64,000 bases of DNA from Runella rosea (GTDB taxonomy: Bacteria; Bacteroidota; Bacteroidia; Cytophagales; Spirosomataceae), in the NCBI RefSeq assembly GCF_003325355.1, contig NZ_CP030850.1:1364001-1428000 (forward strand). Direction: 5' to 3'. Below, piece after piece: positions 41,865 through 50,835 of the stretch. Each line of letters opens with the position of its first letter. Positions within the stretch are counted from its first letter, which is position 1. The position numbers were made by a program, and so were the translations under genes. The notes under the pieces were generated by a model. It was not told the DNA's origin. It did no database searches and was given only the letters and a program-made list of their open reading frames with translations.

Positions 41865-42452
41865 ATGCAAAGTGCCTTTGATTCCTTAAAAAAACTTACG
41901 CTTTCGATTCAGCCGCTTTCGGAGGAGGAATGGCAAGCCTTTTCTAAACTTTGGAAGCCTTTTACGGCCAAACGAAAAGAGGTCATAACGACCGCTGGCG
42001 AGCAGGAGAAGTATTTATATTTTGTGGTTGAAGGTGTTCAGCGGGTCTATTATTTTGACGAACAACACCGCGAAGCAACGCTCGTTTTTACCTATGCACC
42101 GTCGTTTGGCGGGGTACTCGACGCGCTGATGTTACAAAAACCGTCGCGTTATTCTTACGAAACCCTCACCGCTTCCGTCTTTTTAAGGGCTTCTTATCAC
42201 GACTTACAAACGTTAATGCAATTCCATCCTGCTATTGAACTCCTTATCCGACAAGGTATTACGGGAGCACTTACGGGGGTATTGGAGCGACTCGTTGAAT
42301 TGCAATGCTTTAGTACCGAAGAACGTTTCCGTCGACTACTGCAACGCAGCCCTCATATTTTACAATTGGTTCCTCACAAGTATTTGGCCAATTATCTGGG
42401 CATGGATGCGACCAATTTCAGCAAACTCATCAACAAAGTGAAAATGGACTAA
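41865..42452 (+). CDS. Crp/Fnr family transcriptional regulator
   Basis: A 195-aa regulator. The beta-roll sensor domain shows AKRKEVITTAGEQEKYLYFV, VEGVQRVYYFDEQHREATLV and TYAPSFGGVLDALM, and the helix-turn-helix is PHKYLANYLGMDATNFSKLI. This is the common Bacteroidota type with a degenerate nucleotide pocket. The DinB-type gene starts 67 bp downstream and is the likely target, mirroring the Crp/Fnr-hydrolase pair at 33.9-35.4 kb. Confidence 0.88.
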   Translation: MQSAFDSLKKLTLSIQPLSEEEWQAFSKLWKPFTAKRKEVITTAGEQEKYLYFVVEGVQRVYYFDEQHREATLVFTYAPSFGGVLDALMLQKPSRYSYETLTASVFLRASYHDLQTLMQFHPAIELLIRQGITGALTGVLERLVELQCFSTEERFRRLLQRSPHILQLVPHKYLANYLGMDATNFSKLINKVKMD

Positions 42453-42519
42453 ATCTTGGTAAATACCAATAATTGTTTGGGCAATGCACCCCAATTTTGT
42501 GACCATAAAAATAACAACC

Positions 42520-43092
42520 ATGGAAACACTCCCTAAAGAACAATTATTGAACAGTCTCGAACACCTCGTGGATGGCCACTTACAGCAGGCTATCCAGCAT
42601 TTTCAAAACATGACCGCGCGCGATTTGCTCCAGCCCGCACCAGACGGTGGCTGGAGCATCGCGCAGTGTCTAGACCACCTCAATAGTTATGGACACTATT
42701 ATTTGCCAAAAATTCAGCAAGGAATTGCAAAAAACGTTCATTTGACGCCCAAAGACACCTTTAAAAGTTCTTGGCTTGGGGCTTATTTCATCAAAATGAT
42801 GGACCCCGAAACGGGTAAAAAGAAATACAAAGCGTTTAAAGGGCACATTCCTGCACCCAATTTAGATGCTTATGCGGTAGTGGCCGAATTTATTCAGCAA
42901 CAGGAAAATTTGCTGATTTTTCTAAAAGAAGCTCGTTCAGCTGACCTAAACGCCATCCGAATCCCGATTTCCATTGCGCGTTTTATCACGCTGAAGCTTG
43001 GTGATGTGTTCCAGTTTATCATCGCCCATGACGAACGGCATATCAGGCAGGCTATGCGGAACATGGCTGAGAAAACGTCGGCGAGGTTTTGA
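42520..43092 (+). CDS. DinB-like four-helix metal protein
   Basis: A 190-aa protein starting METLPKEQLLNSLEHLVDGH. DinB features are the four-helix layout with metal-binding His candidates in GWSIAQCLDHLNSYGHYYLP and at the end in FIIAHDERHIRQAMRNM. DinB/YfiT-like proteins include thiol-S-transferases (bacillithiol, mycothiol) and many unknowns. The ATG at 42520 fits the family. Substrate unknown. Confidence 0.85.
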   Translation: METLPKEQLLNSLEHLVDGHLQQAIQHFQNMTARDLLQPAPDGGWSIAQCLDHLNSYGHYYLPKIQQGIAKNVHLTPKDTFKSSWLGAYFIKMMDPETGKKKYKAFKGHIPAPNLDAYAVVAEFIQQQENLLIFLKEARSADLNAIRIPISIARFITLKLGDVFQFIIAHDERHIRQAMRNMAEKTSARF

Positions 43093-43125
43093 ACGGGGGC
43101 GCCCAGCCCTCGCCGACGCTACCAA

Positions 43126-45246
43126 CTAGAATTTCATCGTCAATGCAATCCGTTTCCGCGACAAGTCTACTTCCACTACCTTGACCGTGACGTGTTGCTG
43201 TAGTTTGACTACCTCATTGGGGTCTTTGATGAAACGATTCGCCATTTGTGAAACGTGGACCAAGCCGTCCTGCTTGACGCCAATATCCACAAATGCGCCA
43301 AAAGCAGTAATGTTGGTTACGATGCCCGGCAAAACCATCCCTTCGTGCAGGTCTTCAGGTTTGCGTACGCGGCTGTCGAACTCAAAGGCGGTGATGGCTT
43401 CGCGCGGGTCGCGGGAGGGTTTTTCTAATTCTTTGAGAATGTCCTGCAACGTCAGCAAACCGACGGTTTCGCCAACGTATTTTTGCGGACTGATTTGACG
43501 ACGAAGTTCGGGTTTCTTCATCAATTCGGCCACGTTGGTACCCAAATCTTTGGCCATTTTCTCCACTACGGGGTAGCTTTCGGGGTGAACAGCGCTGTTA
43601 TCCAACGGATTAGCGGCATTTTCGATGCGCAAAAAACCAGCGCACTGTTCAAAAGCTTTCCCACCCAAACGCGGCACTTTCATCAACTGCTGACGGGATT
43701 TAAAATCACCATTTTGGGCGCGGTATTCCACAATATTTTTCGCTAAAGATGCCCCTAAGCCCGAGACGTATTGCAACAGGTGCTTACTGGCGGTGTTGAG
43801 GTTGACCCCTACGGAGTTTACGCAACTTTCTACCACGGTATCAAGTGCCGTTTTGAGCATTCCCTGATCCACATCGTGCTGGTATTGGCCCACACCGATG
43901 GATTTAGGGTCGATTTTCACCAATTCAGCCAAGGGGTCCATCAATCGGCGACCAATGGAAATGGCCCCTCGAACGGTGACGTCCTTGGTCGGAAACTCCT
44001 CCCGCGCTACGTCGGAGGCGGAATAGATGGAAGCACCTTGCTCAGAAACCATAAATAATCCTAGGGCTTTCTCGGAAGATTGGGCAGCGATGATTCTTTT
44101 AATAAAATCTTCGGTTTCGCGGCCAGCGGTGCCGTTTCCGATGGCGATGGCGTCAATTTGATATTTTTGGAGATAACTTTTAACGGTGGCCTCCGCTTCC
44201 ATCGCTTTGTCAAACGGATAAATCACGGTATCGGCTAACAGATTTCCCTGCGAATCCAAGCATACAACTTTACAACCGGTACGGTATCCGGGGTCAATGG
44301 CCAATACCCGTTTCTGGCCCAAAGGCGACGCCAACAGCAATTGACGCAGGTTTTCGGTAAAGACCTGAATGGCGTAGCGGTCGGCTTTTTCTTTTGAATT
44401 ATTGGTAAATTCAGTTTCGATTCCAGGCTTCAAAAGACGTTTGTAGGCGTCCGAAACCGTGAGTTCCAGTTGGTCTTTGCAGGCGGGCAACCCTTTGACA
44501 AACAGCCGGTCGAGCAGGTCGATGGCCATTTCTTCATCGGGCGAAATATCTACGCTCAAAAAACCTTCTTCTTCGCCACGACGAAGTGCCAACAAACGGT
44601 GCGACGGAATTTTGTTGAGCGGCTCGCTGAAATCAAAATAATCACGGTATTTTGCCCCTTCTTCTTGCTTGTTTTTCTTCACTTTAGACGAAACTTGCGC
44701 CGTACGTTCAAAAGCATAACGGATTTTATTTCTAGCATCCACATTTTCAGACATCCACTCGGCCATAATATCCCGCGCGCCCTGCAAGGCATCGTCGATG
44801 GTGGGGACTTTATCGTTCAAAAACTGCTCGGCTTTGCGCTCAGGATTGGCTTCTTTTCCCGCAAAAATCACCTGTGCCAAGGGTTCAAGGCCTTTTTCAA
44901 TGGCCATCGAAGCACGGGTTTTACGCTTTTGTTTGTAAGGCAAATAAATATCCTCCAACGTTTGCAAAACGTAGGTTTCTTCGAGACGTTTACGCAATTC
45001 GGGCGTAAGTTTTCCCTGCTCTTCGATGCTTTTTAGCATGGCCTCTCGGCGCTTCAAAACCTCTTGAAATTTCTGATATTGCTCTTTAATGGCGTTGATT
45101 TGGACTTCGTCAAGCTGGCCGGTCATTTCTTTACGGTAACGCGCAATGAACGGAACCGTGGCTCCTTCGTCAAATAACGTAATGGTGTTGTGGGCCTGAC
45201 GCTCACTGACTCCTACAATAGGAGCAATAAATTGGGATGCTGTCAT
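43126..45246 (-). CDS. tex: Tex family S1 RNA-binding transcription accessory protein
   Basis: A 706-aa Tex protein. In order: N-terminal helical Tex domain (TVPFIARYRKEMTGQLDEVQ, ETYVLQTLEDIYLPYKQKRK), a YqgF/RuvX-like domain (KRVLAIDPGYRTGCKVVCLD), helix-hairpin-helix motifs (LLQYVSGLGASLAKNIVEYR, LMKVPRLGGKAFEQCAGFLR), and a C-terminal S1 domain (GMVLPGIVTNITAFGAFVDI, GLVHVSQMANRFIKDP). It binds nucleic acids and affects transcription; length is normal. It stands alone, divergent from the phosphotransferase gene. Confidence 0.96.
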   Translation of the reverse strand: MTASQFIAPIVGVSERQAHNTITLFDEGATVPFIARYRKEMTGQLDEVQINAIKEQYQKFQEVLKRREAMLKSIEEQGKLTPELRKRLEETYVLQTLEDIYLPYKQKRKTRASMAIEKGLEPLAQVIFAGKEANPERKAEQFLNDKVPTIDDALQGARDIMAEWMSENVDARNKIRYAFERTAQVSSKVKKNKQEEGAKYRDYFDFSEPLNKIPSHRLLALRRGEEEGFLSVDISPDEEMAIDLLDRLFVKGLPACKDQLELTVSDAYKRLLKPGIETEFTNNSKEKADRYAIQVFTENLRQLLLASPLGQKRVLAIDPGYRTGCKVVCLDSQGNLLADTVIYPFDKAMEAEATVKSYLQKYQIDAIAIGNGTAGRETEDFIKRIIAAQSSEKALGLFMVSEQGASIYSASDVAREEFPTKDVTVRGAISIGRRLMDPLAELVKIDPKSIGVGQYQHDVDQGMLKTALDTVVESCVNSVGVNLNTASKHLLQYVSGLGASLAKNIVEYRAQNGDFKSRQQLMKVPRLGGKAFEQCAGFLRIENAANPLDNSAVHPESYPVVEKMAKDLGTNVAELMKKPELRRQISPQKYVGETVGLLTLQDILKELEKPSRDPREAITAFEFDSRVRKPEDLHEGMVLPGIVTNITAFGAFVDIGVKQDGLVHVSQMANRFIKDPNEVVKLQQHVTVKVVEVDLSRKRIALTMKF

Positions 45247-45578
45247 TGAATTAGTTCGTATTTATGACGGTAAATCGCTTACAAACGCTACCAGTACTCC
45301 TTTTTTGGGGTTGCAAATAAGCAAACAGGAAGCGATTGTGGCAAACATTTTTTCAGTAAAAAAGGGTAATTCGCGTTTTAAAAGTATATCATTACCAGAA
45401 CAAACTCATCCCTAACGCTTTAGGCAAGTGATGATTTCGAGTTGAAAGCCGCGTGACTGGCATTATTTTTTTATGGTAAATAATTTACAGTCACTATCTT
45501 CCGTTTATGTTTTTTTCTGTAAAAACAATCTTAGTATCACAGCAAAACATTCAGCACGAATCATTTTCATTACTCAAT
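45247..45578. other. Divergent promoter region, no gene
   Basis: This 332-bp stretch separates tex (minus) and the phosphotransferase gene (plus). It is A+T-rich with several A/T runs and should hold both promoters, but I see no clear consensus box, repeat or RNA. Confidence 0.3.
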
Positions 45579-46559
45579 ATGCACTTAGACATCACCCAAC
45601 CACACCTCCTCGAAGAGTATCTGAAAAATAAAAACTGGCTCAAACAACACGAGCAAGTACTGATTTTAGAAAAACCGGGCGAAGGAAACATGAATTATAC
45701 CTTGCGGGTACGCACCCACGACCGTACACTCATTGTAAAGCAGTCGCGACCGTACGTGGAAAAATATCCACAAATCGCCGCACCTGCCAACCGCACCGTG
45801 ACGGAGGGACGGTTTTATGAAAAGATTCAACCCTTTGCCAGCATCAACGAATTGATGCCTCAATTGATTGGCATAGATACCGAAGCCAATATTCTGGTAT
45901 TGGAAGACTTAGGCACTGCAAGCGACTATACTTTTTTGTACCAGCCCAGCCAACAGCTTTCCATGACCGACGCGGAGGCCCTGGCGCATTACCTCGCCAT
46001 GCTTCACCGCCTCACGTGGCAAGAAACGATTGATGCGTCTTTTGCCAACCGTGAAATGCGGGCGCTGAACCACGAACACATTTTCAATTATCCGCTGATA
46101 GAAAACAACGGTTTTGACCTTGACACCATCTCTAGCGGGCTACAAATGATTTCGATGGGCTACAAAATCGACACAAAATTGAAACAAAAAGTCAGGGAAT
46201 TGGGCATGATGTACCTCTCAGACGGGCGCTCTTTGTTGCACGGAGATTTTTACCCAGGTAGCTGGCTCAAAACCACGTATGGCCTCAAAGTCATTGACCC
46301 CGAATTTTGTTTTTATGGATTCCCTGAATTTGATTTGGGCGTGATGACGGCCCACCTCATGATGGCCAAACAATCCGAAGAAACCATCCGTAAGGTGTAT
46401 CAAGCCTACGGAGAAATCAAAAACCCGCAATTGGTAGACCAATTTACGGGCGTTGAAATCATGCGTCGACTCATCGGATTGGCACAGTTGCCGCTGTCTT
46501 TGAGTTTGTTGGACAAAGAAGAATTGCTCGAAACGGCCTACGATTTAATAACGCGTTAG
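45579..46559 (+). CDS. APH/MTR-kinase-type phosphotransferase
   Basis: A 326-aa kinase starting MHLDITQPHLLEEYLKNKNW. The fold of aminoglycoside phosphotransferases and 5-methylthioribose kinases is seen in ILEKPGEGNMNYTLRVR, RTLIVKQSRPYVEKYP (catalytic Lys), NILVLEDLG, the Brenner-like LLHGDFYPGSWLKT, and LKVIDPEFCFYGFPEFDLGV. The catalytic-loop HGDxxxxS (instead of HxDxxxxN) and the DPEF motif are closer to methylthioribose kinase than to antibiotic kinases. The ATG at 45579 is preferred over an upstream one at 45507. Exact substrate unproven. Confidence 0.8.
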   Translation: MHLDITQPHLLEEYLKNKNWLKQHEQVLILEKPGEGNMNYTLRVRTHDRTLIVKQSRPYVEKYPQIAAPANRTVTEGRFYEKIQPFASINELMPQLIGIDTEANILVLEDLGTASDYTFLYQPSQQLSMTDAEALAHYLAMLHRLTWQETIDASFANREMRALNHEHIFNYPLIENNGFDLDTISSGLQMISMGYKIDTKLKQKVRELGMMYLSDGRSLLHGDFYPGSWLKTTYGLKVIDPEFCFYGFPEFDLGVMTAHLMMAKQSEETIRKVYQAYGEIKNPQLVDQFTGVEIMRRLIGLAQLPLSLSLLDKEELLETAYDLITR

Positions 46560-46569
46560 TAAGAAATTG

Positions 46570-48627
46570 TTAATACCCCGGCACAACCGTACCGAGTTCT
46601 TTGGCGGCCAAGTCGTTGATGTTTTTGTAAAACTTATACTGACGTTGAACTTCCATAATCTGCGCAAATTCTTCGTCAGAGTTCCCCGTTATTTTTCCCA
46701 TTTGATTTAACAAATCCTTCATCTTAGTGGCCGAATACGCCATTTTAAGGCGAAGGATTTTTTTAAAGGCAATTTCGTGGAGCAATTCTTCGTCGGTCGG
46801 AACCACAATATCGTGCTTTTCCCAATTCTCGCTCAAATGGTGCTTACTTGTACATAAGTCAATCGAAAAACGCTGTATATCAGGGTCGATGTGCGAAAGA
46901 AAATAATCAGTAGAAGGAATTTCTCCCAAACCGAAACGTTGACGGAAGATATTCAGGACCAAGTCAAAGAGTTGATTTTCAAACGATATTTCCCCAATCT
47001 CGTGCAGTAAATACCGACACAGCGAAATTCCCGTTTCCAGCTCCGTTTGGCCGTGCAAAATCAGCAATTTGACAAACGCCTGTTCCTGAAAATACAGTCT
47101 TTGCTTGAACAAATCCGTAGGTGGCTCATGCTTGGGCGCTACATTCGGTACGGAATTGGGAACAGAATCCTCCACCAAAATCCCGAATTCTTCTTCGATA
47201 AAGTTATCAGAAAAATGAATATCTGTAGGCTCCTGCGGCCGCTCTCTCAAGCGGTCTTTGGGCTTAGACTGCGTGGGCTTTTCAGCGGCTTTATCCTCCC
47301 GCCGGCGCAGGTGTTTATTGCCTTCAGAAATGAGCGTTTGCTCGTCCATTTTCATCAAATCGGCGGTGCGTTTGAAGAAAATCTGGCGCTTTATCGGGTC
47401 CGAAATTTTGGTAATACTCGTTACAATTTCATTGATGGCTTCGGCACGCTTAAAGGGATTATCGCCCGCATCCTTCAAAAGCATTTCGGTTTTGAAGGTA
47501 ATAAAGTCTTTTGTGGCCTGCTGAACGTGTTTTTTGAAGCCTTCCGCTCCCACCTTATACACATAGCTATCGGGGTCTTCGCCGTCGGGCAAGGTCACGA
47601 GGCTTACGTTCAGGCCTTCTTCAAGCACCATGTCCAGTCCGCGCAGGGCCGCTTTGATACCCGCGGCATCGCCATCATAAAGAATCGTAATATTATTGGT
47701 AAAACGCGCAATTAGCTTGATTTGCTCTTCCGTCAGCGACGTACCTGAGGAAGCCGCCACGTTCTGAATACCTGCCTGATGCAGCGAAATCACGTCGGTG
47801 TAGCCTTCTACCAAATAGCAAACATCCTCCTGCCGAATGGCGTTTTTGGCCTGATAGATTCCGTAGAGAATTTTGCTTTTGTGATAGACTTCGGTTTCGG
47901 GCGAGTTGATGTACTTCGGTTGGCTCTTGTCGGCCGACAGAATCCGTGCACCAAAGGCAATCACCTTGCCCGATACATTATGAATCGGAAAAATCACCCG
48001 TCCCCTAAAACGGTCGTAGTAGCGCGTGGCGCGGTTGGCCTGCGCATCGCCTTCTTTATGCAGGGCCAAGCCCGCCTTTTCGAGCAATTCAGGATTATAG
48101 CCTTTTTTGGCGGCCTCTTTGGTCAGCCCGTCCCAGTCGGTAAGGCTATAACCAAGCCCGAACGACTTGATAGTAGGGTCATTGAAACCCCGATTCCGAA
48201 AATAGCTCAACCCAATTGACTGCCCTTCTTCGTGCTCCATGAGCAAGTTTTGGTAGTATTTTTGGGCGAAATTCAAGACAATATAGAGGCTGTCGCGTTC
48301 ATTTTGGCGCAGCACTTCCTCGGGGGTTTGCTGTTCTTCTTCGACCTCAATGTTGTATTTTTGGGCCAAATGCCGCAACGCCTCTCCGTAGCTTATACCC
48401 TCAATGTCCATTACAAACTTGATGGAATCGCCTGCCGCCCCACAGCCAAAGCACTTATAAATCTGACGAACGGGATTAACGTTGAACGACGGTGACTTTT
48501 CGTTGTGAAACGGACAACAGGCGGTGTAGTTGGACCCTCTTTTTTTCAAAGACACAAAATCCCCCACCACTTCTACAATGTCAGCGGCTTGTTTGATTCG
48601 CTCGGTTATTTCGTTACTAATTCGCAT
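46570..48627 (-). CDS. dnaG: DNA primase DnaG
   Basis: A 685-aa primase. The start MRISNEITERIKQAADIVEV is the usual DnaG N-terminus. The CHC2 zinc finger is at ~38-63 (CPFHNEKSPSF ... YKCFGCGAAGDSIKF). The Toprim domain shows YLVEGYTDVISLHQAG and TNNITILYDGDAAGIKAALR. The C-terminal ~200 residues form the helicase-binding domain. It makes RNA primers for replication. A perfect -7 box, TACCTTTG, lies only 4 bp before the start codon, so the mRNA may be leaderless. Confidence 0.97.
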   Translation of the reverse strand: MRISNEITERIKQAADIVEVVGDFVSLKKRGSNYTACCPFHNEKSPSFNVNPVRQIYKCFGCGAAGDSIKFVMDIEGISYGEALRHLAQKYNIEVEEEQQTPEEVLRQNERDSLYIVLNFAQKYYQNLLMEHEEGQSIGLSYFRNRGFNDPTIKSFGLGYSLTDWDGLTKEAAKKGYNPELLEKAGLALHKEGDAQANRATRYYDRFRGRVIFPIHNVSGKVIAFGARILSADKSQPKYINSPETEVYHKSKILYGIYQAKNAIRQEDVCYLVEGYTDVISLHQAGIQNVAASSGTSLTEEQIKLIARFTNNITILYDGDAAGIKAALRGLDMVLEEGLNVSLVTLPDGEDPDSYVYKVGAEGFKKHVQQATKDFITFKTEMLLKDAGDNPFKRAEAINEIVTSITKISDPIKRQIFFKRTADLMKMDEQTLISEGNKHLRRREDKAAEKPTQSKPKDRLRERPQEPTDIHFSDNFIEEEFGILVEDSVPNSVPNVAPKHEPPTDLFKQRLYFQEQAFVKLLILHGQTELETGISLCRYLLHEIGEISFENQLFDLVLNIFRQRFGLGEIPSTDYFLSHIDPDIQRFSIDLCTSKHHLSENWEKHDIVVPTDEELLHEIAFKKILRLKMAYSATKMKDLLNQMGKITGNSDEEFAQIMEVQRQYKFYKNINDLAAKELGTVVPGY

Positions 48628-48631
48628 AGGG

Positions 48632-48639
48632 CAAAGGTA
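48632..48639 (-). promoter_or_regulatory. Probable -7 box (TACCTTTG) of dnaG
   Basis: Exact TAnnTTTG match on the minus strand, ending 4 bp before the dnaG ATG. Initiation 5-8 nt downstream would fall at or within the start codon. Confidence 0.5.
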
Positions 48640-48808
48640 CGGGATTTAGGGGTGTTTTTGCCATTGATTTTTGGCATAAGCTATCCTCAAAATAAAAATT
48701 TCAGCCTTTACCAACCTTTTAATTTGGGATTGCGTCTTTGTACTAACAACGGCTTAGCCTCCAAATTGAACCATTTATTTACATTTTTCAACGGTTCAAC
48801 CCATTTCA

Positions 48809-48840
48809 TTGGAAAGCTGTTTTGCACCCTGTTAGTTTTA
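48809..48840 (+). promoter_or_regulatory. Probable promoter of the 28-aa membrane ORF
   Basis: TTG (48809-48811) and TAGTTTTA (48833-48840) are 21 bp apart, close to the Bacteroidota -33/-7 layout. It lies 19 bp before the small ORF's ATG. Confidence 0.4.
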
Positions 48841-48859
48841 CACAAAAATTCATACAGCT

Positions 48860-48946
48860 ATGACAACTTCAATTAAAAAACAAATCGCGGGTATCCTCTT
48901 TATCTTGAGCGGATTAACCCTTCTTTCTTTGCTCGTTCTGGCTTAA
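48860..48946 (+). CDS. 28-aa single-span membrane microprotein
   Basis: The frame reads MTTSIKKQIAGILFILSGLT and LLSLLVLA. It has a Lys-Lys N-terminus and a ~20-residue hydrophobic helix, and it is followed 35 bp later by a very strong terminator. A promoter-like pair precedes it. Size, position between promoter and terminator, and clean topology support a real small gene. No family recognised. Confidence 0.5.
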   Translation: MTTSIKKQIAGILFILSGLTLLSLLVLA

Positions 48947-48981
48947 AGGAGCGAAAAGAAATACCGACAAGTTTGATATAC

Positions 48982-49016
48982 AAAAAGCGCTGATTGATGG
49001 TCAATCAGCGCTTTTT
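48982..49016. terminator. Bidirectional intrinsic terminator
   Basis: AAAAAGCGCTGATTGA-TGG-TCAATCAGCGCTTTTT is a perfect 16-bp stem with a 3-nt loop, serving the microprotein ORF (plus) and the dipeptidase gene (minus). Confidence 0.92.
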
Positions 49017-49039
49017 GTAATTAATTATAAGCCCCTAAA

Positions 49040-50263
49040 TTATATTTTGGCACTAGCCACGGTTTTTGACCATACACGCCATACGTTTTTGTACATGATG
49101 TTGGCAATATCGCTTTCGGAATAACCGCGTTTGAGCAATACATAAATCAGATTAGGATACTGCGACACATCTTTCAGGCCCGTGGGCAGGCTGTCGCCTA
49201 CGCCGTCAAAATCAGAGCCGATACCGACGTATTGCGTGCTACCAGTTAGTTTCACCACGTGGTCGATGTGATTGGCTACGGTTTCAACGTCGGCAAACAG
49301 CACGGGATTCTCTTTCTGGAATTGCTTCAACAAATCTTGGGCGGCAGGGTCGGTAAATTTCAAACCTTTATCTTTCAGTATTTTCATAAATTTCCCTTGC
49401 AATACTTCCGCCTGCTTACGGTAATTTTCATCCAGAAAGCTGGAGCCAAAATTGATTTGAATTACGCCACCTTTTTTACCCAACAGCTTTATCATGTCGT
49501 CCGACATATTCCGCTTAAAAGTAGGCGTAAAATAACGACACGACGAGTGCGACGCAATCACAGGAACGGTTGAAAGCTCCACCGCCTGATAAAAAGCGTC
49601 ATCGGAAATATGCGATACATCGACCATGATTCCAACGCGGTTCATTTCTTTTACTACCTCCCTGCCGTAGGCACTTAAACCCTTGTGGGTGAAGGTACTG
49701 TCGTAGGAAGAATCGCAAATCAGGTTATCTTTTCCGTGCGTGAGCGTCACGTAGCTAATGCCCTGCTGACGAAAATAAGCTACGTCGGAGAGTTTTTCCA
49801 ACGGAGCACCATTTTCCATTCCCATCGGAAACGAGATAATACCTTTTTTGAAATTCGCATCCACTTGTTGGGGCGTTGTGGCTACAGCAAACTTGTCGGG
49901 GTGCGCCTTGGCGATACCCTTCACCATCGTAATGAGCGTATCGGCCAACTGCTTAGCACCGCCCGTTTGCTGGTACGACGACGGAATATAAACCGACATA
50001 AAAGGTGCCGAAAGTCCCCCTTTTTTGGCGCGTTCGTAGTCAAAATCACCCTCGGTGGTGCTGATGGGAATGCCTAAATATTGGCGTTCGAGCCGAAAGT
50101 TTTTGATTTTGAGCCGATACGGCAAATCGACGTGCCCATCGGTGAGGATATATTTGTGGGCGATCTTATCGGCCAATTGGCGCAATTCTTCGTCCGATTT
50201 TTGCGCCCGTACGCTCAATGAAAGCGTTAAAATCCCTAATAATAAGGTGGTTAATAGTTTCAT
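49040..50263 (-). CDS. Membrane dipeptidase (peptidase family M19)
   Basis: A 407-aa secreted zinc dipeptidase with signal peptide KLLTTLLLGILTLSLSVRAQ. The zinc ligands of renal dipeptidase-type enzymes are visible: His44 and Asp46 in TDGHVDLPYRL, Glu in GMENGAPLEKL, and His in VDVSHISDDAF and VIASHSSCRYF. Near the end is GIGSDFDGVGDSLPTGL. It hydrolyses dipeptides, including some D-amino-acid or dehydro forms, in the periplasm. It stands alone between a strong terminator and the LprI-like gene. Confidence 0.94.
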   Translation of the reverse strand: MKLLTTLLLGILTLSLSVRAQKSDEELRQLADKIAHKYILTDGHVDLPYRLKIKNFRLERQYLGIPISTTEGDFDYERAKKGGLSAPFMSVYIPSSYQQTGGAKQLADTLITMVKGIAKAHPDKFAVATTPQQVDANFKKGIISFPMGMENGAPLEKLSDVAYFRQQGISYVTLTHGKDNLICDSSYDSTFTHKGLSAYGREVVKEMNRVGIMVDVSHISDDAFYQAVELSTVPVIASHSSCRYFTPTFKRNMSDDMIKLLGKKGGVIQINFGSSFLDENYRKQAEVLQGKFMKILKDKGLKFTDPAAQDLLKQFQKENPVLFADVETVANHIDHVVKLTGSTQYVGIGSDFDGVGDSLPTGLKDVSQYPNLIYVLLKRGYSESDIANIMYKNVWRVWSKTVASAKI

Positions 50264-50301
50264 GATGAATAGATGTTTGGGGTGTTATTGAAAGAAATGT
50301 T

Positions 50302-50721
50302 TTACTTTATTTCCAGTAAATCCAGGTAGCTTTTCAAATCTAAGGCACGTTTCTTTACCACTTCCATACGGTCGTTGATGGCCATGGGTTGATACATGGT
50401 GCCTTGCATGGTGGCATAAACGGATGTTTGCATCTTAAACTCTAAATCGCGGTACTCAATCCACTTGCGTTGGGCAGTGAGGAGGGCTGCTTTTTGCGTA
50501 ACATTGAGTTGGCTTGTTAAGGCTTTATAGTTTTTGTTGAGTTCGGCATCCCATTTTTTGTAGGCGGTATCCAAACAACCCACCATGCCCTGCGTGGAAG
50601 GGTTTTTGTCCATGCAGTTGTCTAACGCGACATCAATCGGGTGTTTTTCAGGCTCTTCCTGCGAAAATACGAAAAGTGGCAGCGCGATAAACGCAGGTAA
50701 TAAAAAGGCAAACGGTCTCAT
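50302..50721 (-). CDS. LprI-family (DUF1311) secreted protein
   Basis: A 139-aa protein from the ATG at 50721, with signal sequence RPFAFLLPAFIALPLFVFSQ. The mature part has the DUF1311/LprI layout: LDNCMDKNPSTQGMVGCLDT (disulfide Cys pair), AYKKWDAELNKNYKALTSQL and LLTAQRKWIEYRDLEFKMQ. LprI of Mycobacterium inhibits lysozyme; other members are uncharacterised. It lies 38 bp upstream of the dipeptidase start and may be co-transcribed with it. Confidence 0.85.
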   Translation of the reverse strand: MRPFAFLLPAFIALPLFVFSQEEPEKHPIDVALDNCMDKNPSTQGMVGCLDTAYKKWDAELNKNYKALTSQLNVTQKAALLTAQRKWIEYRDLEFKMQTSVYATMQGTMYQPMAINDRMEVVKKRALDLKSYLDLLEIK

Positions 50722-50835
50722 TGAATAGGAAATAGGTTTTGTACTAACCACAAATTAACAAAACTTGGCCTTGATTCCATAACTTTGTCTGACCACTGAA
50801 TGCACATTATTTGGTCCGTCTTAAACTTTTTCTCC

